A DNA stretch of 64,000 bases from positions 62,001 to 126,000 of the forward strand of contig JAPJBO010000511.1 of assembly GCA_030068145.1 (NCBI GenBank), given 5' to 3'. This DNA comes from Diplonema papillatum. Taxonomy: Eukaryota > Euglenozoa > Diplonemea > Diplonemida > Diplonemidae. Position 1 is the stretch's first letter, and each line of letters opens with the position of its first letter. This document shows, one piece after another, positions 55,164 to 64,000 of this stretch. Position numbers and translations under genes: made by a program. Below the pieces are notes generated by a model. It saw only the letters and a program-made list of their open reading frames with translations. It did no database searches and was not told the DNA's origin.

Positions 55164-55342
55164 GGAAATACTTGAGGAGGCTGCCAGCTGCAAACGATCA
55201 AAGGAAGTAAATGTGCTGCAGCCCACACGAAACACAGGTGAATCTGGGTTCAGTGGCGGGCGGAAGCGTCAACAAAAAAGACCCACTTTGGAGTTGTAGT
55301 GTTTCTCCCCCTAGCCTCCTTCGAAGTAAGCACAAGGCAGCC
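55164..55342. mobile_element. TIR element, family M1, copy 3 (right end lost)
   Basis: Left end GGAAATACTTGAGGAGGCTG is intact. The right end stops at AAGGCAGCC and lacks CTCGAGTATTTCC. Confidence 0.8.
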
Positions 55343-55344
55343 GT

Positions 55345-57490
55345 TTCCCCCCCCGGCGACAGATTATCCGACGAGCTGGTAGCTTGCTCCTTTTGGCGGG
55401 TTTTTTATGCCGTTCTGGAAGTTGCTTGGGTTCGTTTGAGTTTTATTGGACTGGCCGGGCTCTATTTCAACTGCCACCCCGAACGCTCCTGAAGGCCTCT
55501 TTTCATTTTCTTTCGCGTTTCCTGAGAGAGAGAGAGAGAGAGAGAGGGGGGTTGCGAAAGTTTTTTTTTTTTTTTTTCCTCTTTTCCTTAGTTTTTTTCC
55601 CCCTCCAAAAATGAATACAAGAGGAACAAAGAAACCCGGGTAACAGACTCGCGGACGGGTTTTAGAGTGAGGACTCGGATGCAAATCGACGCGCGCGCCG
55701 TGTATCATTGTCGCATTCAGAATCCGCCACCCAAGAAGCAATATCGCGGACGATTCCCTCGGCCACAAAGTTGCCGACCACAAATTGGTGCAAAACACGA
55801 CGTGATATGGTAACGCACGCAAACAAAAGGCCATTCGTACAGAACTCAAGGAGGTGGAAGGTTGGGTGGGCCCCGGTCTCACGCGTCCAGACGCAGCGTA
55901 GCACGCCATGACAGCAAGCTGGCGCAGAACTGGGAAGAGATGAGCTTAGTCCCGACGTCAAGGATAGTGCCGATGTACGTTCATAATCAACGGGATGAGC
56001 AACGCTCGAGTGCACTGCTCCAGAGCCGAGGGAGGCCAACGAGTGACCCCCCGAATGCCCGCGGAGAAGATATTAGTAATGCTGAGGCAGAGGCGCCTCC
56101 TCATCAATGGGAATCACTGACAGCCAGTCATCACGCACCACGAACGAGGGGGTGGCAAAACAGGTAGAGAAAGAGAGAAAAGAAATGGTGAACCGGAAAA
56201 GGGTAGGGACAGCACCCCCTACCCCCTGAAAAAGTTTGAGGTTGGCTTGCAGGAGTATTTTTTTTTTTTTTTTTTGAAAAAAATGGCAGGGCAACGCGCC
56301 TGGCACCCGGTTTCAGGGCCACCCGCAGCAGCTCGGCGGCAGCAATACGCTGCTTTCGGGCGGCACAAAGGCAGGGGGTAAGTGACACGAGCCGATCAAC
56401 ATCGAAGACAGGGGAGAAAGCCGCGGAAAAAGAAAACGCAAAATGTGTATGGGTTTTTTGTTGAAAACGAAGACTGCACTTCGCGATGTAGACCACTGAG
56501 GGGAGGGATGGGGGAGCGGGGGCTTTTTTTTTGTGTTTCCGACGATCCCGTGGGACGTACAGATTGGTGTCTTTCGACCTTTGTTTGTTTGTGAGGTTCA
56601 GCTTGGTGCGTGTGGTCGTTTTTTTTTTAGTTTAATGATTAGTCAGGGCAATAGCTTGGTCTCCAGCCCATTTTCCAAATTTGGACCGCTAACGGCTTTT
56701 TGCATTTTCACTGTTTTCAGCAGTTTCTGCACTTAGGGGGCTCACCTGCCAGGCACGGGTCTCTGCCACCTCTCCGGCCTCAACCTTTAGTGTAAGCAAC
56801 AGCCAGGGTTTGTCGACTGGAACCCTCGGTACGGCATCTTGTCTCTGAGTACAGTCGAAGAATGGAGCTACACTACGTACTCTAATTAATGGTCGTAACA
56901 TGTGCGGCCCCCTAATGTAGTGTAGTGGTCATCTCCACCCAGTGTTCTTCAAATACTAATCAATTTTTCGGCTCGCGTAGCGAGCCGGAAAAAAAAACGG
57001 TATGGTACACCAAATTTCCAGGCCCGAAGAAATGGGTTTGTCCATCATGCGCAGACATCCAAGCTAGCTTGCTCCCTCCTCCACCACCCTGTCGCCAAGG
57101 GCAGTGCTAACAGAAGTTGCCTCACACCCGCCGACCCATTCGATACATTGTATTCGCCGAACTCTTCGAAAGACCTGCAGCCCAGGAAATAGGCTCAATA
57201 CAGCGCGACACGACGTATCTTCACGACAAGGCTGGACCCTGAGAGGCCCTCGAATTGCACTTGGCTACCTCTGCCGGGCCTGGTGGTGGTGTGGCCATTT
57301 TTTTTTTCTTTTTTTCTCGGCGGCCTTTCCAAATTTGGACTGACAGTCCAAATGTGGATATAGAAGCTAATCCCGTGGATTAGTAGACAGAACACTGTCT
57401 CTCGTGCATGGTTTGATGCTGGCATCAATATCTCCTTCAAGGAATCAGGACAGAAATGAAAACGAGGGATAAAAGGGGATGGGAACGTGC
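55345..57490. other. Gene-poor region
   Basis: (GA)n at 55524-55546, T-runs at 55559 and 56255, and an R1 tail copy at 56521-56582. No gene supported. Confidence 0.4.
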
Positions 57491-57496
57491 TGCTCA

Positions 57497-57610
57497 ACAC
57501 TGTCCTGTCTGCGCCGTGGCCATCAGTCCTTTAAGCCACGGACACATTAGGCGGACCATCAGCTCGGAACCTGACTGTCAGCAGACAGGGCAGCGAATGA
57601 GTCTGGCTCG
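57497..57610 (-). repeat. Dispersed repeat family R3, copy 2
   Basis: Contains TTTAAGCCACGGACACATTA and CAGACAGGGCAGCGAATGAG. Minus-strand reading RCPVC is interrupted by a stop. Confidence 0.7.
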
Positions 57611-58577
57611 TGGCAGGCTGCTGTTCGTAGCTCGTCATGGCCAGGACCACACATGCTACGACTGAGTGGGGGGATGAGGGGTGGGGTGGACGGGTGTTTT
57701 TGTTTTTTTTTTGTTGCCGATGACGTCATCTTTTGTGTTTGGTCCCACGCGGACGTAGATTGGTGTGCTTCTCGACTTTTTTGATGTTGGGTGTGAGAAC
57801 AGGAACTGTAACCGCCATAAGGACATCTGAACTTGCAATCGGTCAATTCTCGGTGTTTTGTGCCTACTATAGTATCCCCCCCGTGAAGCCGCCGCAAAAG
57901 CAAGCGGTGGGCCCTGCAGTCTAGTCTGTGAATTTGTTGCAGGGCCTTTGAAGCGTGGATGATGCCTCTCGCGCTGCTCCCCTTGAGGTTCCTGGCTCAT
58001 GCCAAAGCGCCGCCGCCCGGGTTAAGGGGTTGCGGCATCAGGCGTGGGCCAGGGCCAGGGAGGCTGTTCGGAGGGGTCACCACCCACCGTTCGCGGGCTT
58101 CGTTACTTCACTGCCCCCGGCTCTCCCCGGCCTTCGTCATCCCGGGTGAATTTGTTGCAATAGTGTGATTCAGGCCTTCGACTACCCTGAGCAACGCACT
58201 AGTCATTTGAAAAACAGCGTAAGTACGAACGGCAAGACGCCTCCCTTCTGCACGTATACCGCGCCGGCCGAGCCATCGCCAAGAGGCACTGGTTCGGACT
58301 GCGGCGGCCTACGGAAGCCTGGGTGGGTCAATGCAAGCGCTTGGCTTCGTTTGCAAGGTGGGTGTGCTCGTTCACTTCAAGGGCAGAGAGACGATGCAAA
58401 GTCTCCGGGGGGGAAAAACTTAGCTTAATGTTTAGGCACTGCCTCTCATGCATGTTTGATGCTAGCATCAAGTCTTCTTCGAAGAGAGTGTAAAATAGAA
58501 AAGGGAAAAGGAAAAGGGGTCACGGGGAGTGTAAGACTCCGCAGGTAGGGTATGAAGCCTTGAGGGACTAGTCCTCT

Positions 58578-59200
58578 TTATTCTTCTCTCACCGCGGTGT
58601 TGTGTGCACCTCGTTCTTCGTCTCGTGTTTCGCTCTTGAACGCAGACGCGTCTTGAGTGCTGAAGTTCAGTGTGGCACCGCTGCCTACTGTAATGTTGTA
58701 CACGACCGTGGGGTACAGCTTGTGGCACAGGACTCGTGGGTACGGCTTGTGGCACAACACCTGCAAGATCTTGCCGATCATCGAGTAGGCTGACCACAGC
58801 GTCTTCGGTGCGAAGCTTCTCTCCTTCCGCAAATGGTCCAGGTACAAGCACACATCGTCCTCTGATGGCTTTGGGTCCTTTGCCCGAATCCGGCGCAAGG
58901 TTCTCATGTACGAGATCAGGCCAGTGTAGCATGCAGGGTCAGAACCTTGTGTCTTTTTAGAAATGGCCAAAATTTTATTGAATTTTAAAATTTTGGAACA
59001 AACTCTGCGGTAATTTTTGCGGAAGTTGAGCAAATTTTTTTTTGGGGTCCATCGGCCCCGCGGGAGCGTTCACAGTCCACACAAGGTTTTGACCCTGCAT
59101 GGTAGCGCTGTTCGTACTTTGCCTGGCTCGCCATGCCCAGCAACTCGTTTTCCCGAGCTTCGGTGGCGAGTTTCGCAACATCTTTCTTTGTCTTTGGCAT
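58578..59200 (-). pseudogene. Tyrosine-recombinase fragment of Crypton type, split by a TIR element
   Basis: The frame starts MPKTKKDVAKLATEAREN at the ATG at 59200 and runs to QRY. It is then broken by a 172-bp insertion and resumes TGLISYMRTLRRIRAK in the frame expected if the insertion and one 4-bp duplication are taken out. The second part (CLYLDHLRKERSFAPKTLWS) has the helical core-binding pattern of tyrosine recombinases, closest in style to Crypton-derived proteins. After YSMIGKILQ there is a small internal duplication (VLCHKPYPR and VLCHKLYPT) and then unrelated sequence to a stop at 58578. The catalytic domain is missing, so it is a dead 5' fragment. Confidence 0.7.
58930..59101. mobile_element. 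172-bp TIR element inserted in the recombinase fragment
   Basis: Left end CATGCAGGGTCAGAACCTTG and right end CAAGGTTTTGACCCTGCATG are inverted repeats of about 23 bp with one mismatch. GTAG flanks both sides (58926-58929 and 59102-59105), a 4-bp target duplication. The interior is AT-rich and non-coding. Confidence 0.9.
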
Positions 59201-59394
59201 CCTCCCCCCTGAGATCGTGTTGGAAGTGCCTGAATTGGGACGGAAAACCAAAAGTGTCCACAGTGAAGAAAAGTCCGCCCACAGTGAAGAAAAGTAGCCT
59301 ACAAGCAGTGTAGAAAAGTCGGCGGGCAGGTGGAAAATAATATTTTTGGATATTTCTCGAATATTTCTGCATCAGTATAATTCGTTGTCATTTA

Positions 59395-59713
59395 CCCCCC
59401 CAGGCATCTTGTTAAGAACCATCCATCCATCCATCAGCCGGCTGATGGATGGATGTTCCCCCCCCCCTCCCCCCCCCCCCCCCCCCCTCATAGGCTATTT
59501 TCACTGTGTGAGGGGGGAGACGCCCAAATACCCCAAATACCACACTTTGGAAAATTTTTGTGGGCCCACCTTTGGCAGGGAGTTTTGACCATTTCACCTT
59601 AGAGAATTTGACCACCCTGCCTCCAAGGCAACTGCACTGTAGAGGGGGGAGGGGGGGGTCTGGTTTATCCGGCCATCCGGCCAAAGTGGCTGATCCTTAA
59701 CAAGAGCGCTGTA
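59395..59713. repeat. Dispersed TIR-like element F1, copy 2 (inverted relative to copy 1)
   Basis: Starts CAGGCATCTTGTTAAGAACC and ends TTAACAAGAGCGCTGTACC. Includes a near-palindromic CATCAGCCGGCTGATG and a long C-run at 59460-59487. Confidence 0.8.
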
Positions 59714-60069
59714 CCCCCCCCCTGAGGCCTAAATTTTGGCCGAGGGGGGTAATTTCCAGGGGGGGTAAAGGACACTGTCCTGGGGCTCCTGCAGGATCGC
59801 CACCTCTAACCAGGGAGACTACCTGGGGGGCCGGACAGTGTGAAGCTAGGGGCATAAAAGTGGATGCTGGGCCATGGCAAGACCCTGAATCCTGCTGCTA
59901 CTTCTGCCTGCTCTCAGCACTCTAGCTTTTCCTTTTGCATCAGAACAGCGGCGGTGGAACTCCACAGCGGCTGTGGAACTCCTGTGAAAGAGCCCCGGAC
60001 CCCTTGTGAACACTGCAGACCCCTGCAGTTCCGTGACCGTTCCAGGGGGGGGGGAGGGCCCCCAACGAC

Positions 60070-60345
60070 TTTGCAAGGGACCCCCCCCCCCTCCCCCCCC
60101 TTCTACAGTGCAGTTGCCTTGGAGGCTGGGTGGTCGAATTCTCTAAGGTGAAATGGTCAAAATTCCCTGGCAAAAGTGGGCCCACAAAAAATTTTCAAAG
60201 TGTGGTTTTTGGGGTATTCGGGCCAAAAAAAAAATTTTTTTTTTTGACCAGCCACCGTGGTGACCACCTTAGAGAGTGACAGGTAGCGTCCCCCCTCCAC
60301 AGTGAAAATAGCCTGTATATAGGGGGGGTGGGGGGGGGGGTCAGG
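60070..60345. repeat. Dispersed TIR-like element F1, copy 3 (ends lost)
   Basis: Shares ACAGTGCAGTTGCCTTGGAG to TCCACAGTGAAAATAGCCTG with copy 1. Followed by an uninterrupted G-run of about 31 (60393-60423) and then TATTTTATTGTATTTTATT repeats (60476-60540). Confidence 0.8.
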
Positions 60346-60393
60346 TCAGATTCTGCCAACGACTCCGCAATCTGGCCGCTTAGGGCCACCCCT

Positions 60394-60424
<31 letters not shown>

Positions 60425-61129
60425 CAGTGCTGACACTACCCCAACGACTTTGCAAGGGACCCCCCCAAGGAAGAGTATTTTATTATATTGTATTTTATTG
60501 TATTTTATTTACTGTATTTTATTGTATTTTATGTATTTTTCAGGCCCGAAAATTTGAAAAATAAAATACACGTGGTATGGTTCAATTTTGATGGGCTGTT
60601 CGGCACTGTCTCCCCACAGTTTAAGCAACTTCAACGGGGAAACTTGGAACCGGTAAATTAGCCAGTCTGTACATTCCAGCAGAACATCCAGCAGAACACA
60701 TAGGAATCATGTTACATTCACGCAAAGTACTTTTGCACTTGCGAGCACTGTCCTGTAGGTAAAGCAAAGCGCAAAAAGTCATAACAAGATGCCAAGGAAA
60801 AACTTGCTGGGCCCAGGTACATCAGAAATGCTGAATGCGCGCAGAGGGGTAGCGACAGGATCCGCGGCAAGGGGAGCAGGAACCGTTCCGTGCGGGTACA
60901 GAGACAATGCTCGTGCTCGAGTCGCAGCTGGGACGAACAGGCACGCCTTCAATGATGAGGTCTGGGGGATCCACGTATGGGCGGACGTGCTGGTGGGACG
61001 CCTTCGAAGACGGCTGATTGTGACTGCGACTTGCTAGGCAGCACTGACTTGTCTTCTTTTTACGGTGGCAATCTGCGAAGTAAACTCCGCAGAGCACAGT
61101 GGGCATGGGGTTGCCGTGTGCAGCACCAA

Positions 61130-61250
61130 TGGTTGAAGTACCAAAAGGAAAAAGAGTGCGAGAAGTAATCCTGCATGCTGAGGGCAGCTGATTGAAGTAC
61201 CAAAAGGAAAAAGAGTGCGAGGAAGTAATCCTGCGTGCTGAGGGCAGCAA
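61130..61250. repeat. 58-bp direct duplication
   Basis: Two copies of TTGAAGTACCAAAAGGAAAA...CTGAGGGCAGC. Confidence 0.9.
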
Positions 61251-61317
61251 GTCGTTACGCGAAGTACCCTACTGGAATGGGGGGATTGCAAGAACGTGCT
61301 TGGAATGGGTATGTGCT

Positions 61318-61440
61318 CAACACCGCACTGGTCCCGTCTGCGCCGTGTTTCTTTAAGCCACGGACACCTAAGGCGGACCATCATCAGCGCGGAACCTGAG
61401 TGTCTGCAGACAGGACAGCGGTGTGAGTCTGGTTTGGTTT
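61318..61440 (-). repeat. Dispersed repeat family R3, copy 3 (best coding trace)
   Basis: On the minus strand reads DSHRCPVCRHSGSALMMVRL then RCPWL, a C-x2-C...C arrangement within a frame of 185 codons that lacks other known features. Could be the remains of a zinc-binding segment of a transposable-element protein. Confidence 0.6.
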
Positions 61441-61816
61441 GGTGGTTTGGGGGGGGGGGGGGGCAAAAATGAAGTACTTCCTTCCGAACGTACATGTTTC
61501 GGGCTTGATTTTGTTGCGTTGGGTGGGTTGTGGATGCAGGTTTCAACGTTCGTCCTCCACCAACAGGGTGCAGATCAGATTGTATCAACAACTACGCCCC
61601 CTTCCTCCCCCATGCGTGCCGAATGACTGGTTGAGTTATCTCCTGTGTTTTGGTCAAAGCGTTAAAACCCGGGTTGCCGTGCGCAACACTTACTTTTCCT
61701 GTCTACCGATGACGCAGACGTCGCTTCACGATTACAGTGTCGACGACTCCGAGCACAGCGTGGGAAAAAGGTCGGGCCCTTCGTTCGGGTTGCCAGAAAA
61801 TTGACGAGAGAATACA

Positions 61817-62002
61817 CACGGTGTGAGGTCCAGCCTCAGAAGCTGGAGTTAAAGTGGGTGTGTCCGAGTCACACCCGAAAAAAGTGGGCGTGCTGCAAAC
61901 CAAAAAAACGTGCGTAAATCCACACCCGAACAGCGGGTGTGACACCCGCTTTTTTTTAACACCAGCTTTAACTCCAGCATCCGAGGCTGGACCTCCGCCG
62001 TG
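61817..62002. mobile_element. TIR element, family T1, copy 2
   Basis: The left end CACGGTGTGAGGTCCAGCCT and the complement of the right end CACGGCGGAGGTCCAGCCTC match over about 38 bp with few differences. Interior carries further inverted segments (GGGTGTG...CACACCC). Confidence 0.88.
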
Positions 62003-62009
62003 CAAGGTC

Positions 62010-63230
62010 ATCCTTTGATGGCGGGGAGTGAAGGGCATCGACCGCAGGCGCTTGCTGCCGGTACGTGCCGTTTGTGCGGGACGGTTTGGTTGATGTGTTC
62101 CACCGGCTGGTGGTTGCAGACCGCTTACAGGGTCTTGTTTCGGTGCATTTAGCCCTACAGAGCTATTTTTTTGGGGAGGGGGAGGGTCCTCATGCCAACA
62201 CCTGCGCCGCAAGCGCGGGATCTTCGGGCCTGCTGCCGAACTGCTGCACACGCCAACCGCACTCCACGGTCCCACTGGAATGCTACGAGAAGAACACTGC
62301 TAAGGGTGACCTAGCAGACAGCTAAGGGTGAACCGAAGTTGCCTGACATCAGACATCACGCTGTCAAGATGAACCGACACCCTTTGTGGGATCTGACGAG
62401 CGATCACTCGGACACCTTAAGTCAGCTCTCGGTTCATCCCGCGTCGCCAGTCCTGCTTACCAGAAGTGGCCCACTTAGAACCAGGATTCTACGTCAGGGC
62501 AATGAAAAAACCCCGAGCTCACGCCCATTTAAAGTTTGAGAACCGGCAGCAATCACATGGAGGAAACACTACGAGTTAGTTATGAACTTAGGTCGACAGG
62601 CAGAACACTGGGGATGTAAGTGTTCTATCGCATTTCGTACTTCGAGACCACTGGCACCGTTTCGTCGACTTCGCTTAAACGTCCGTGTGCATCCGTTGCT
62701 TCCGTCACCACGTCGACTGAGTAGAATTAACCAATTGTCGGTGATGATACGTGTTCACAGAAAACGAGGCGCGGACGCCCGATTGTAGAGTAAATTTTTT
62801 GAAGGGCAAACCCCCCGTCGTCGAGGACTCATTTTGTCGGTCATTTCCTTTCTTTTTGCACCGGTTGAGGTCGTGGCCATTTATGCCCCCCCCCCCTCCG
62901 AAGGCGAGCTGTGGGTCTGGGCGGCGGGGGGTGTGTCACCAAGGGGGGAAATCGTTTAACCATATAAGGACAGAGGGTGGGTGCTGTTTTTGGGGAAATG
63001 GACCTTTCAAGGCAAATCTTGGGCCATACTCAAAAGGGTTTCGTAGGTCAAAAAATGGGAATCGAGGGGCTCATTTGAAAGAGTTCGTGGCAGATCTTTC
63101 AAATGCGCACCCCGACGCTGAATGAATACACATGGAAGTGACCCAGGACGGGCACCCGTGGCGTCTTGCAGATACCCGCGAATTAATGAATTAACTACGC
63201 AATATGGCGTAGTTCGTCCGTATGTGGCTA
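62010..63230. other. Gene-poor region
   Basis: Short unremarkable frames only; C-run near 62886. No gene supported. Confidence 0.4.
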
Positions 63231-63238
63231 ATATTTAG

Positions 63239-63340
63239 ACGGTCCGGCCTCAGAAGCTGGTGTTGAAACCCGAAAGGCGGGTGTGACACCCGCCGTCTAA
63301 CTCCAGTGTTTGCACCAGCCTCTGAGACTCGGGGCTAGGG
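63239..63340. mobile_element. TIR element, family T1, copy 3 (short)
   Basis: GGCCTCAGAAGCTGGTGTTG on the left against CACCAGCCTCTGAGACTCGG on the right, with a GGCGGGTGTGACACCCGCC hairpin inside. A deleted copy. Confidence 0.75.
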
Positions 63341-63380
63341 CAGGGGAAAATACTCGACGTAGCTGCTTCGACTCCCGATT

Positions 63381-63568
63381 TGTTCTTCGCTTACACCACA
63401 GTGTGTTGTTTTCTCACTCAGGACTTTGACCTGTTGTGTTTGTGTGATTTGTCGTGTAGGGGTAGACCGGCATGACCTCACGTCCGCTCAACAGCACTTG
63501 GGATCCCTTCTGTTCATTGTCGGGCAGCATCGTCGAGCATTTCCTTTCAAGCTGGCGCTTATGTAAAA
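63381..63568. repeat. Dispersed repeat R2, copy 3
   Basis: See the copy at 39812. It lacks part of the GGTCAACACGTGGTTCGGTAG segment. Confidence 0.88.
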
Positions 63569-63654
63569 ATCTTGGTGGTATAGTGCTTGAGGAGAATCCT
63601 GCCCTGCTGGGGGTTACGGTTGGGTGCTCAGCACCGCATTGCTTCCCCTCTGAA

Positions 63655-63760
63655 GCGTGATTCGGTCTTCGAAGCCACGGATACAGTGGGCGGACCATCG
63701 TCAGCGCGGAGCCCGCACACAGGACAGCGGAGTGAGTCTGGTTTGCCAAGGCGGCTGTTT
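63655..63760 (-). repeat. Dispersed repeat family R3, copy 4
   Basis: Contains AAGCCACGGATACAGTGGGC and ACAGGACAGCGGAGTGAGTC. The remaining 240 bases to the window end show a duplicated GCGTCTGAGCAATCA segment and no gene. Confidence 0.7.
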
Positions 63761-64000
63761 GTAGCTCCTGCACGCGTCTGAGCAATCACGCGTCTGAGCA
63801 ATCAGCCTGAGGGGGGGGGGGGGCGTTGTATAATGGTTTAGCTTGAAGGGAATTGGGGGCGTCTGAGCAATCAGCCTAGGGGAAAATGTTTCTTGGGTTT
63901 GAAGAGCGCGTGGTGAAAGGGGGGGGATCTTTCTTGGGGAGGGGATGGCATAAACGGCCACTATTCTGACTGATAAGAACCTGCGTTGTAGGAAGACAGT

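Overview
The window comes from a eukaryotic nuclear genome, most likely a unicellular protist with an expanded, repeat-rich genome. The evidence is multi-copy histone genes, two autonomous retrotransposons, long microsatellites, many short inverted-repeat elements, and no bacterial operon structure. The histones are clearly H3 and H4 by their folds but are very divergent, with the canonical tails missing. Dinoflagellates and their relatives are known for divergent histones and are one candidate. The lineage cannot be fixed from this sequence alone.

Layout. 1-3.5 kb: a non-LTR retrotransposon on the minus strand, with ORF1 followed by the start of ORF2, whose endonuclease is preceded by a 2A-like motif. 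4.1-22 kb: eight H3 genes, all on the minus strand, interrupted at 7.8-14.7 kb by an apparently intact tyrosine-recombinase (YR) retrotransposon on the plus strand (Gag-like, RT/RNase H and YR frames, split direct repeats). 23-33 kb: four identical H4 genes, again on the minus strand, around a large polyglutamine/alanine-rich ORF (24.9-27.1 kb) whose 3' end is flanked by degenerate tandem duplications. 33-64 kb: almost no convincing genes. This part is a mosaic of TIR elements (MITE-like), retroposon-like 3' ends, minisatellites and (GT)n/(CA)n tracts, plus one tyrosine-recombinase fragment of Crypton type that is split by a 172-bp TIR element with a 4-bp target duplication.

How the parts work together. 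Eleven of the twelve histone genes carry the same short hairpin, GGTGG-N6-CCACC in the mRNA sense, 51-109 nt after the stop codon. The flanks are otherwise unrelated. The placement and 16-nt geometry match the histone mRNA 3' stem-loop bound by SLBP, but the sequence differs from the classical consensus. The twelfth gene (H3 copy 1) has a different GC-rich hairpin at the equivalent place. Many copies also have a second, sequence-variable hairpin between stop and stem-loop. This divergent histone 3'-end signal, together with the divergent histones, is the most interesting system in the window. No H2A, H2B or H1 gene was recognised here.
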